From Coenobita brevimanus (Eukaryota; Arthropoda; Malacostraca; Decapoda; Coenobitidae): a stretch of DNA of 64,000 nucleotides. The stretch lies in contig JAVRFU010003718.1 of NCBI GenBank assembly GCA_032717465.1, forward strand, positions 556,824-620,823, in the 5' to 3' direction. A model generated the notes under the pieces. That model was not told the DNA's origin. It was given only the letters and a program-made list of their open reading frames with translations, and did not search any database. Of this stretch, positions 54,671-64,000 are shown piece after piece; positions within the stretch are counted from its first letter, which is position 1; each line of letters starts with the position of its first letter. The position numbers and the translations under genes are program-made.

Positions 54671-55713
54671 GTTGTCATCTTTATAAAGTGTAACCTCGGG
54701 ATTAAAGGACTGAATAGGGAGACCGCCTTTAATCAAGTAGCATGGAGAATTGGAGGCTTCATAAACCATACAATAGCATATGACAACATTCAAGAAAAAT
54801 ATATAGGAAGGAGGACAGAGTTCTACTTTGTTTTTGTTGATTTCATGAAGGTCTTTAACAGAGTGCCAGTGGGAATTGGAAAGCTCGGGATGGAGAACTG
54901 ACTAGTTAGGGTGGTTATGGCAATGTATGAAGGTGCTCGCACTCAGGTGAAAGTGAACGGAGATTTGGGTGATAAATGTTCTGTGAATGGTGGTGGGCAT
55001 CAAGGGTCAGTTTCAACCCCATTATTGTTCCACATGGTTCTTGAAGCTCTTATGAGACTTTAGAACTACACTCCCATGGGAGTTGTTTTATGCTAATGAC
55101 AGTGTTGATGGCAGAGAGAGATAGGGTTGAAAGATGTAGGAAATACTGGGATAGAATGGGACTTGTGTGTTAGAGAGTAAGAGCGGATAAAGCTGAGGTG
55201 ATGATATTTAGGGCAGGTGGTGGTGCTGTCCAAGGAGGGTGAGTTTGTCCATATGCAATTTGCCACAAGATTGTGGGGAATAATTCCACCTTGGGCGTCT
55301 TTGTGATAAGTGGGTGCATAAGAGATACAGTATTATTAGAAGGTAGGATTCCAAACCAAAATACTGTACTGGTGATTTTGTGTGTTTGGTGTGGAGGGGA
55401 GAGTGTGGCAAGACAGAGATGTAGGAAAGGATTAAGTTTGGTGGAGTGTGTCTTCAGTGTGTGGAGGAGTTTTGTTATTTGTGGGACATGATATGCGCTG
55501 GAAGTGGGGCTACCTCGGTAGGAGGGTAATAAGTGCTTTTATGCAGCATGTGTTAGGATTTTAATGCTGTACAGTAGTGTGAATTGGTCAGTAATGGAGG
55601 TGGATATTCATAGCTCAGCGTACAGAGTTTGACATTAGAATATGTTGATAATGAAGGATAGATAATAGAGCCATAGTATTGTGTTGGAGCGACTTTAAGG
55701 AGAGAGAGCAACA
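54671..55713 (+). pseudogene. RTE-b relic, U8/U9 boundary
   Basis: As in U1. Confidence 0.72.
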
Positions 55714-56056
55714 TTTTGAAACTGCCTGTACTGTTGTTTGCAGATGATACTGTATTGTTAAGTGAGGACAAAGGGGAACTTCAAGGCTTGGTGAATGAGG
55801 TTCTAAGAGTGTGTAAGATATGGAATTTAATGGTGAATGTAGGGAAGAGTAAAGTTATGGTCCTCGAGAGAAATAAGGGATGCACAGTGATGTTGGATGA
55901 TGAGGAAATGGAAAGTGTGAGTGCGTTTAAGTACTTGGATAGTGTGATGAGTAAGGATTGAAGTTTGGAGGGTGAAGTGCTTGAAAATGTACAACAAGGA
56001 AGGAAGGTTGCTGATTTTTTGTAAGCAGTGATAAGAAACAGTGAAGTGGGCATGGC
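55714..56056 (+). pseudogene. RTE-a reverse transcriptase fragment, U9
   Basis: CATTTTGAAACTGCC keeps the frame open from KLPVLLFADD, 81 codons to the stop at 55959-55961. Confidence 0.85.
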
Positions 56057-56346
56057 ATGACTGGCCTGGTGGGATCAGGATTGTATATATATATAGTTTA
56101 GAGGAAGGATGGGACCTGAATGTGTTAGTGATGTGAGAAGAAGGGGTACATTGATGCTGGAGAGGATGGAGGGTGACAACTGAGTGGAGAGGGTGAGAGG
56201 TGTGAATGCTGAGGGTGAAGTTGTGAGAAACATACCATAAAAGAAATAGGTTGAGGTCATAGAGTTTGACCTAAGGAATTAGTGACTGAATAGAGAAGCA
56301 GCAGGTGGGAAGGGATTAAACTTGTAATTTCTCTTGAGTGTGTGGA

Positions 56347-56416
56347 CCCCCTGGGGAAGGGGGGAAAGAATACTTCCCCAGTATCCCTGCTTGTCGTAAG
56401 AGGCGACTAAAAGGGG
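56347..56416 (+). other. RTE-type 5' leader relic, U9
   Basis: Unchanged from U1. Confidence 0.8.
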
Positions 56417-56453
56417 CCTTTTTGTCTCCAGTCTTTCTTTCTGTCCTGTCCTC

Positions 56454-57943
56454 TTTTTTTTTCTATCACTATGCTCTTCTTGATACTTGTATTTACCTAA
56501 TTGTGATATACAGGAAATGAGCTACGCTCGTGGGGTCCCGTCTCTGTTTCTCAATAAGTCAAATTTAGCTTTAAACGCGTTTAAGTTTTTAGACTGGACG
56601 ATCTCTTTGTCCAGGTTATTCCATAGGTCTATACATCTATAAGGAAAACTATATTTCTTGATATCCTTGAAGCAGCTTGGCTTCCTGAGTTTCATGCCGT
56701 GTCCTCTTGTTACTCTCTTATCCCATAAAAACAGATCTTCTTTGTCAATTTTATCTACTCCCATCATGGTCCTGAACACTGCAATCATGTCGCCTCTCTT
56801 TCTCCTTTCTTCTGAGGAAGGCAAATCCAGCTTTTCCAGCCTCTCTCTGTACGACAGATCTGCCAGACTGGGGACCATCTTGGTTGCTGTTCTTTGTATT
56901 CTCTCAATCTTGTTTATGTCTTTCTTTTTGTTGGGACCACACTACTGCTGCATATTCCTGCCTGGGGTGAATCATGGCCACTATCAATTTTTTCATCATC
57001 TCCTCATCCATATAATGAAAAGCTACTCTTATATTAGTCAGGAGTTTATACGTCTCTCTAACTGTCTTGTTAATGTGTTTTTCAGGTGACAAACTGTCCT
57101 GGACCAGCACACCCAAATCTTTCTCTTCTCTCACTTTTGTGATTGGTTCATTACCCATCAAATAATTCAACGATGGCCTCTCGGTACTTTTACCCATTTC
57201 CAATATTTTACATTTCCTTGCATTAAATTTCATTTCCCACATCCGGCTCCAGTCGTGTATCCTATCCAGATCGTCCTGCAGCATTTTACAATCCTCCTCA
57301 ACCTCTACCTTCCTCGAGATCTTTGCGTCATCAGCAAACAGACTTGCATAACTGTTCACTCCATCTACCATATCATTTACATAAATCAGGAACATTACTG
57401 GCGTCAACACCGAACCCTGGGACTCCACTTGTTACTTCCCTCCATCCAGACATCGTATCCTTTATTACTGTCCTCATTTGTCTGTCTCTCACAAAGTCTT
57501 TCATCCATTCCAGGAGGTTCTCCTTCAACCCTCCTATATGCTTTAGTTTCCACATTAGTCTCTTATGGGGTACCTTGTCGAAGGCCTTCTGCAAATCTAA
57601 ATACTGTACACACAATCCACCCAACCATCTCTCTCCTGAAGCACGTCAATCACTCTTGAGTAAAAGCTCAACAAGTTGGAAATACATGACCTTCCACTTC
57701 TGAATCCAAACTGACTGTCAGCCAAAATATTCATCTGTTCCAGATATTTTATCCATCTGTCTTTCAGAATTCTTTCACACAATTTTGCAACCATGCTGGT
57801 TCGAGACACTGGTCTATAATTCAGGGGTTCTTCCCTGTTTCCTCCCTTATAAATTGGTACCACATTTGCCCTCTTCCATTCTTGAGGCACTTTCCCCACT
57901 TCCAGAGAGTTAACAGTTACTCCCAGTCCTTCATTTATGGAAC
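56454..57943 (-). pseudogene. CR1-a reverse transcriptase, U9 copy
   Basis: FADD, KVREEK. It has the same 2-bp loss (TTTTTGTTGGG) as U1, splitting the long frame into 56522-56878 and 56904-57428. U1 otherwise belongs to the FDDD group, so the lesion is shared across groups. Confidence 0.9.
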
Positions 57944-58130
57944 AGGTCAGCTGAGGAACTGTCTCCCTCTGTCTGTATTTCCTACTTCCCATGATCTCCA
58001 CACTTTAAAATGCAGTGTGTCCATTCATCTCGAAATGATCAGATCTTGAATTTTGCTCTCTCGTATTTTGTTTTTCTCTTGTAAGGAACAACAATTGCGA
58101 GCTTGTTGCCTTTGGTTCCTTCTTCCTCTC

Positions 58131-58164
<34 letters not shown>
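57910..58164 (+). pseudogene. LINE-x 3' end with poly(A), U9
   Basis: CTCATTATAAAA replaces CGCATTAAAA before the A-run. Confidence 0.75.
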
Positions 58165-58167
<3 letters not shown>

Positions 58168-59207
58168 GTCATCTTTATAAAGTGTAACCTCGGGATTAAA
58201 GGACTGAATAGGGAGACCGCCTTTAATCAAGTAGCATGGAGAATTGGAGGCTTCATAAACCTTACAATACCATATGACAACATTCAAGAAAAATATATAG
58301 GCATGAGGACAGAGTTCTACTTTGTTTTTGTTGATTTCATGAAGGTCTTTAACAGAGTGCCAGTGGGAATTGGAAAGCTCGGGATGGAGAACTGACTAGT
58401 TAGGGTGGTTATGGCAATGTATGAAGGTGCTCGCACTCAGGTGAAAGTGAACGGAGATTTGGGTGATAAATGTTCTGTGAATGGTGGTGGGCATCAAGGG
58501 TCAGTTTCAACCCCATTATTGTTCCACATGGTTCTTGAAGCTCTTATGAGACTTTAGAACTACACTCCCATGGGAGTTGTTTTATGCTAATGACAGTGTT
58601 GATGGCAGAGAGAGATAGGGTTGAAAGATGTAGGAAATACTGGGATAGAATGGGACTTGTGTGTTAGAGAGTAAGAGCGGATAAAGCTGAGGTGATGATA
58701 TTTAGGGCAGGTGGTGGTGCTGTCCAAGGAGGGTGAGTTTGTCCATATGCAATTTGCCACAAGATTGTGGGGAATAATTCCACCTTGGGCGTCTTTGTGA
58801 TAAGTGGGTGCATAAGAGATACAGTATTATTAGAAGGTAGGATTCCAAACCAAAATACTGTACTGGTGATTTTGTGTGTTTGGTGTGGAGGGGAGAGTGT
58901 GGCAAGACAGAGATGTAGGAAAGGATTAAGTTTGGTGGAGTGTGTCTTCAGTGTGTGGAGGAGTTTTGTTATTTGTGGGACATGATATGCGCTGGAAGTG
59001 GGGCTACCTCGGTAGGAGGGTAATAAGTGCTTTTATGCAGCATGTGTTAGGATTTTAATGTTGTCCGGTAGTGTGAATTGGTCAGTAATGGAGGTGGATA
59101 TTCATAGCTCAGCGTACAGAGTTTGACATTAGAATATGTTGATAATGAAGGATAGATAATAGAGCCATAGTATTGTGTTGGAGCGACTTTAAGGAGAGAG
59201 AGCAACA
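58165..59207 (+). pseudogene. RTE-b relic, U9/U10 boundary
   Basis: Several private changes near 58260-58305 (CCTTACAATACCATATG; TAGGCATGAGG). Confidence 0.72.
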
Positions 59208-59550
59208 TTTTGAAACTGCCTGTACTGTTGTTTGCAGATGATACTGTATTGTTAAGTGAGGACAAAGGGGAACTTCAAGGCTTGGTGAATGAGGTTCTAA
59301 GAGTGTGTAAGATATGGAATTTAATGGTGAATGTAGGGAAGAGTAAAGTTATGGTCCTCGAGAGAAATAAGGGATGCACAGTGATGTTGGATGATGAGGA
59401 AATGGAAAGTGTGAGTGCGTTTAAGTACTTGGATAGTGTGATGAGTAAGGATTGAAGTTTGGAGGGTGAAGTGCTTGAAAATGTACAACAAGGAAGGAAG
59501 GTTGCTGATTTTTTGTAAGCAGTGATAAGAAACAGTGAAGTGGGCATGGA
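59208..59550 (+). pseudogene. RTE-a reverse transcriptase fragment, U10
   Basis: 81-codon frame from KLPVLLFADD as in U9. Confidence 0.85.
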
Positions 59551-59840
59551 ATGACTGGCCTGGTGGGATCAGGATTGTATATATATATAGTTTAGAGGAA
59601 GGATGGGACCTGAATGTGTTAGTGATATGAGAAGAAGGGGTACATTGATGCTGGAGAGGATGGAGGGTGACAACTGAGTGGAGAGGGTGAGAGGTGTGAA
59701 TGCTGAGGGTGAAGTTGTGAGAAACATACCATAAAAGAAATAGGTTGAGGTCATAGAGTTTGACCTAAGGAATTAGTGACTGAATAGAGAAGCAGCAGGT
59801 GGGAAGGGATTAAACTTGTAATTTCTCTTGAGTGTGTGGA

Positions 59841-59910
59841 CCCCCTGGGGAAGGGGGGAAAGAATACTTCCCCAGTATCCCTGCTTGTCGTAAGAGGCGA
59901 CTAAAAGGGG
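59841..59910 (+). other. RTE-type 5' leader relic, U10
   Basis: Unchanged from U1. Confidence 0.8.
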
Positions 59911-59947
59911 CCTTTTTGTCTCCAGTCTTTCTTTCTGTCCTGTCCTC

Positions 59948-61255
59948 TTTTTTTTTTTTCTATCACTATGCTCTTCTTGATACTTGTATTTACCTAATTG
60001 TGATATACAGGAAATGAGCTACGCTCGTGGGGTCCCGTCTCTGTTTCTCAATAAGTCAAATTTAGCTTTAAACGCGTTTAAGTTTTTAGACTGGACGATC
60101 TCTTTGTCCAGGTTATTCCATAGGTCTATACATCTATAAGGAAAACTATATTTCTTGATATCCTTGAAGCAGCTTGGCTTCCTGAGTTTCATGCCGTGTC
60201 CTCTTGTTACTCTCTTATCCCATAAAAACAGATCTTCTTTGTCAATTTTATCTACTCCCATCATGGTCCTGAACACTGCAATCATGTCGCCTCTCTTTCT
60301 CCTTTCTTCTGAGGAAGGCAAATCCAGCTTTTCCAGCCTCTCTCTGTACGACAGATCTGCCAGACTGGGGACCATCTTGGTTGCTGTTCTTTGTATTCTC
60401 TCAATCTTGTTTATGTCTTTCTTTTTGTGTTGGGACCACACTACTGCTGCATATTCCTGCCTGGGGTGAATCATGGCCACTATCAATTTTTTCATCATCT
60501 CCTCATCCATATAATGAAAAGCTACTCTTATATTAGTCAGGAGTTTATACGTCTCTCTAACTGTCTTGTTAATGTGTTTTTCAGGTGACAAACTGTCCTG
60601 GACCAGCACACCCAAATCTTTCTCTTCTCTCACTTTTGTGATTGGTTCATTACCCATCAAATAATTCAATGATGGCCTCTCGGTACTTTTACCCATTTCC
60701 AATATTTTACATTTCCTTGCATTAAATTTCATTTCCCACATCCGGCTCCAGTCGTGTATCCTATCCAGATCGTCCTGCAGCATTTTACAATCCTCCTCAA
60801 CCTCTACCTTCCTCGAGATCTTTGCGTCATCAGCAAACAGACTTGCATAACTGTTCACTCCATCTACCATATCATTTACATAAATCAGGAACATTACTGG
60901 CGTCAACACCGAACCCTGGGACTCCACTTGTTACTTCCCTCCATCCAGACATCGTGTCCTTTATTACTGTCCTCATTTGTCTGTCTCTCACAGAGTCTTT
61001 CATCCATTCCAGGAGGTTCTCCTTCAACCCTCCTATATGCTTTAGTTTCCACATTAGTCTCTTATGGGGTACCTTGTCGAAGGCCTTCTGCAAATCTAAA
61101 TACTGTACACACAATCCACCCAACTATCTTTCTCCTGAAGCACGTCAATCACTCTTGAGTAAAAGCTCAACAAGTTGGAAATACATGACCTTCCACTTCT
61201 GAATCCAAACTGACTGTCAGCCAAAATATTCATCTGTTCCAGATATTTTATCCAT
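59948..61255 (-). pseudogene. CR1-a reverse transcriptase, U10 copy, interrupted by RTE-c
   Basis: 302-codon frame 60019-60927, FADD, KVREEK. The 5' part beyond RWIKYLEQMN is displaced past the window by the RTE-c insertion. Confidence 0.9.
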
Positions 61256-61261
61256 CTGTCT

Positions 61262-64000
61262 GGTGAGTGTAGCCTATACACTGTATATACACTGTATATG
61301 GCTAGTGAGGGAGTGATCGCCCTCTACCTACACAGATCAAAAGCCCTCGGGAGCAGGGGGGTGGTTGCTTTCTCAGGCAGAGGAACTCCTTGAGAGTGAA
61401 ATGGCTGGGAAGCATGCCGGCACGTGACTGGCTACAGCATAGCTGGGTCTTTCGGGTGTGAGCAATCAGGCAAGTTAGCTGCCTACTGCGACTGCAACAC
61501 AATGGCGAGGTGTTCAGGAAGTTAGCCAAGGAAATCTTGATGGACTCTGAAAGAACAATAATGGCCCCCAGTCCCGTGCAGCCCTTAAATGGGCAGGGGG
61601 TGCTAAGAATCTCACGGTTGCCTCAATTACAATCTAATTCCTTTGTCAATGCAAAAAATACAATTAAAATTGGTAACTGGAATGTGAGAACGCTAAATCA
61701 TGACGGTAAAATCGATGAGTTAGTGAAGGTTTTTCAAAATTACGGACTTGATATTTGTGCTCTGACAGTAACTAGATTAACTGGAGTCGATAAGTTGGAC
61801 TTGGATGATGGTATACGTTTATTGATATCTGGTTGACAGGACGGAATGCATTATCAGGGAGTAGGATTGTTGCTGGGTTGTAAAGCAAATAAGGCTTTAT
61901 GTGAGTGGGATCCTATAGATGAGCGATTGCTATACGCACGGTTTAAATCAAATCATGGCAGCATCAGTCTGTTTGTGTGTTATGCACCTACTAATGATGC
62001 ACTCGATGAAAGGAAAGACATATTTTATGAAAAGTTGCAAGAAGGAGTAGGAAGGGTACCTAGACATGATGTTTTGATCTGCGTTGGAGACTTTAATGCA
62101 GTAATGGGCTGTTCAAATGAGGGATTTGAGGCATGTATGGGTAAGATGGTAGTTGGTAGTAGGATGAGTGAAAACGGAGTGAGGTTTGGAAGCTTCTGTC
62201 TAGCAAATGACTTAGTCATCGGGGGCACACTCTTTCAGCATTGCAATATACACAAGACAACTTGGGTGTCGCCGTGTGGAAAATATAAAAATCAGATTGA
62301 TCACATCGCTATCAGTAGGAGGCATAGAAGTTCTCTGCTAGATGTTCATGTTAAACGGGGAGCGGATATTGGTAGTGACCATCAACTCAGCATTGCAAAA
62401 ATAAGGTTTAAACTTAAAAATCAGAAGAAGGAAAAATCTGGTGTTGGTAGATACGATATTGTTAAGCTTAGAAGGGAAGGAGAAGAAAAGGAGGAATTCA
62501 GATTAGAATGCAGAAATAGGTTTTTGGTGTTGGAAACGTTGGAAGAGGGGGAGAGAAGTGTAGATGAGATGTGGGAGGATGTGAACAAAGTTTTGCATGA
62601 GACTGCTGAATGTACGATTGGAAGGAGACATAGATTCAGGAGAAAGAAATGGATATCAGAGGAAACGTTGGATATGATAAAAAAGAGAGGTGAGGCTAAA
62701 TTGAGGAGTGAGATGCAATGCGTTGATGAACGAGAGATTGAATCAGCAAGAGCTGCGTACTGGAGTTTGAATTCAGAAGTAAGAAGGTTAGCTAGGAGAG
62801 ATAAAAGAAGATGTGTGGATGAAAAGGTTGCAGAGACTGAAATCTTAATAAACAAAAATGATGGACAGAGTCAAAGAATAGCATATGAATCGATTAGAGA
62901 ACTGAGTGGTAATGCAGGTAAACGCAAGGAAATACCAGTTAGAGACAGGGAAGGAAATTTATTGACCAAAGATGGAGATATTAAAAATAGATGGAAAGAG
63001 TATTTTGAGACAGTTCTTAATAGACCAATACCACCAGAAGAGGATATACCGTCTGCTCAGGAAGATTTAAATATAGAAACAGGCGAGTTGAGGCTTGCAG
63101 AAGTGGAGAAAGCAGTAAAACAGTTAAAGAATAATAAGGCACCAGAGGAGGATGGTTTATTTCCGGAAATGTTTATTGTGGAGGGGGATAGATTAATAAT
63201 GGTCTTGACCAAGCTATTCAGTAAGATATGGGTGACGGGGTTACTACCATCAGTTTGGAAGAATGGTGTAATTGTTAAAGTTCTGAAGAAGGGAGACCTG
63301 AGTGAATGTGGTAATTGGAGGGGAATCTCTTTGTCACCGATAGCTTTGAAAGTTTTCAGTAGAGTGTTGTTAAATAGGTTGGAGCCGGTGGTTGAGGGTA
63401 TTCTGAGGGATGAACAGGCTGGTTTTAGAAAGGGACGTGGTTGCATTGATCAGATCTTTATATTTAGGCATTTGATGTAGCAAGTTAATGAAATGAGAGT
63501 ACCGTTAAGTCTTTGTTTTGTTGATTTTGAAAAGGCTTTTGATAGTGTTTCGAGAGAGACTATGGGGAAGATCATGAGACATTATGGAATACCAGAGGAG
63601 TTTGTGAGGGTCATTATGAACATGCATGAGGACACATTTTATGATGGTTGATGGTTGTCTGAGTGATTCGTTTGAAGTCAAGTACGGAGTAATTCAAGGT
63701 GGTGTTCTATCGCCTTTACTATTTATATTGGTCATTGATTACATTATGAAATGCGTTGGAACAGAAACCGGTGCAGTTATACTTTGGGGAGAGAAGAGGA
63801 AAATTTTGGATTTAGATTATGCAGATGATATAGTTTTGATTTGTGATGGGCCAGAAGAGATGCAGAGAGTGTTGGACTGTTTGGTGAGTGAAGGTCGCAA
63901 GGTGGGTTTGGTTATTAATTGTGGAAAAACTGAAATAATCAATATGAATATGGAAAATGCGCAGGAATGTGTAATTGGAGGTATGGTTGTAAAGCAAGTT
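61262..64000 (+). mobile_element. RTE-c retrotransposon in U10, truncated by window edge
   Basis: Begins GGTGAGTGTAGCC directly after CTGTCT (61256-61261), the same base as in U4. It differs from the U4 copy by scattered substitutions, e.g. GAGCAGGGGGG for GAGCCTGGGGG, and TGTGAGCAATC for TGTTGGCAATC. Confidence 0.88.
61406..64000 (+). pseudogene. RTE-c endonuclease/reverse transcriptase ORF, U10 copy, broken and incomplete
   Basis: Same domain order as the U4 copy. Endonuclease NWNVRTLNHDGKID is present; ALTETR is changed to ALTVTR, so the metal-binding glutamate is lost. A CGA-to-TGA stop at 61834-61836 and a CAG-to-TAG stop at 63478-63480 break it, and a 5-bp loss near 63641 (TTTTATGATGG for TTTTGTAAAGTGATGG) shifts the frame after motif A FVDFEKAFDSV. 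DYADDIV is seen at about 63817-63837. The window ends before the C-terminus. Confidence 0.88.

Larger units (their letters stand above)
52047..55540 (+). repeat. Array unit U8 (3,494 bp)
   Basis: Clean unit; poly(A) 26 nt at 54645-54670. Bases 52563-52852 are the unassigned segment. Confidence 0.93.
55541..59034 (+). repeat. Array unit U9 (3,494 bp)
   Basis: Clean unit; poly(A) 29 nt at 58136-58164. Shares the CAACATTTTGAAAC variant with U10. Bases 56057-56346 are the unassigned segment. Confidence 0.93.
1..64000. repeat. Tandem array of ~3.5-kb composite LINE-mosaic units (macrosatellite-like)
   Basis: Ten head-to-tail units are visible, each starting with ATGCAGCATG. The uninterrupted ones are 3,494-3,503 bp. 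Each has the same order of LINE pieces with the same truncations and frameshifts, so the unit was amplified after its parts had already been assembled and inactivated. Length differences between clean units come mainly from internal poly(A) and poly(T) runs. U2, U3, U4, U5 and U10 are enlarged by insertions. The array continues beyond both window edges as far as can be seen. Confidence 0.93.
59035..64000 (+). repeat. Array unit U10 (incomplete, RTE-c insertion)
   Basis: Runs as a unit to 61261 and is then interrupted by RTE-c at the same site as U4. Cut by the window edge. Bases 59551-59840 are the unassigned segment. Confidence 0.9.

Noticed and set aside
989..61255. The conserved 302-codon CR1-a frame as a domesticated gene
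   Set aside because: It lacks motif A and part of motif B in frame, its listed start is a GTG in mid-domain, and its conservation is explained by recent array amplification.
1..64000. A multi-gene defence, biosynthetic or other functional system
   Set aside because: Every recognisable coding segment belongs to a retrotransposon or DNA transposon; there is no cellular gene set to form one.

Overview
This window looks like animal, probably arthropod, repetitive DNA. It contains non-LTR retrotransposons (LINEs), DNA-transposon remnants, poly(A) tracts and microsatellite tails, and I see no host gene, rRNA, tRNA, operon or CRISPR. I think a decapod crustacean is most likely, because the CR1-like polymerase, the zinc-finger RTE polymerase and the GC-rich 5' leader match repeats I recall from crabs, shrimps and crayfish. 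That is recollection, not a search result.

The backbone is a head-to-tail array of one composite unit of about 3.5 kb. Ten unit starts are visible at 1, 3499, 17131, 31204, 40750, 45047, 48550, 52047, 55541 and 59035; each begins with the same 10 bp, ATGCAGCATG. A clean unit reads left to right: the end of a decayed zinc-finger RTE ('RTE-b'); a 350-bp fragment of a second RTE ('RTE-a'); about 290 bp of poorly assignable sequence; a 70-bp GC-rich RTE 5' leader; a CR1-like reverse transcriptase on the minus strand ('CR1-a') with two shared frameshifts; the 3' end and poly(A) of a third LINE ('LINE-x'); and the main body of RTE-b. All units carry the same lesions, so one dead mosaic was amplified.

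Four units carry large insertions. U2 and U3 both hold a 10.7-kb composite ('D', 5470-16210 and 19541-30285) at the same position, so a 14-kb block is tandemly repeated and nearly identical. U4 holds two copies of a third RTE family ('RTE-c', 33427-36771 and 36840-39551), and U10 holds another at the same site as the first. U5 has a 786-bp RTE-d 3' fragment inserted with a perfect 10-bp target-site duplication.

The D insert is a nested set of transposons. A foldback-like element has 360-bp inverted arms around an 18-copy, 34-bp minisatellite. A hAT element sits in the minisatellite (8-bp TSD, one mismatch). A pogo/Tigger-like element sits in the hAT transposase relic (TA TSD). A further inverted-repeat element sits inside that (CCTA TSD), and it contains a full-length 3.18-kb RTE-a (perfect 12-bp TSD). 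The second RTE-a copy has a 981-residue open frame; the frame breaks in either copy fall in G-runs. No cellular pathway is encoded; the only biochemical activities suggested are endonuclease and reverse transcriptase of the RTE families, and most copies are broken.
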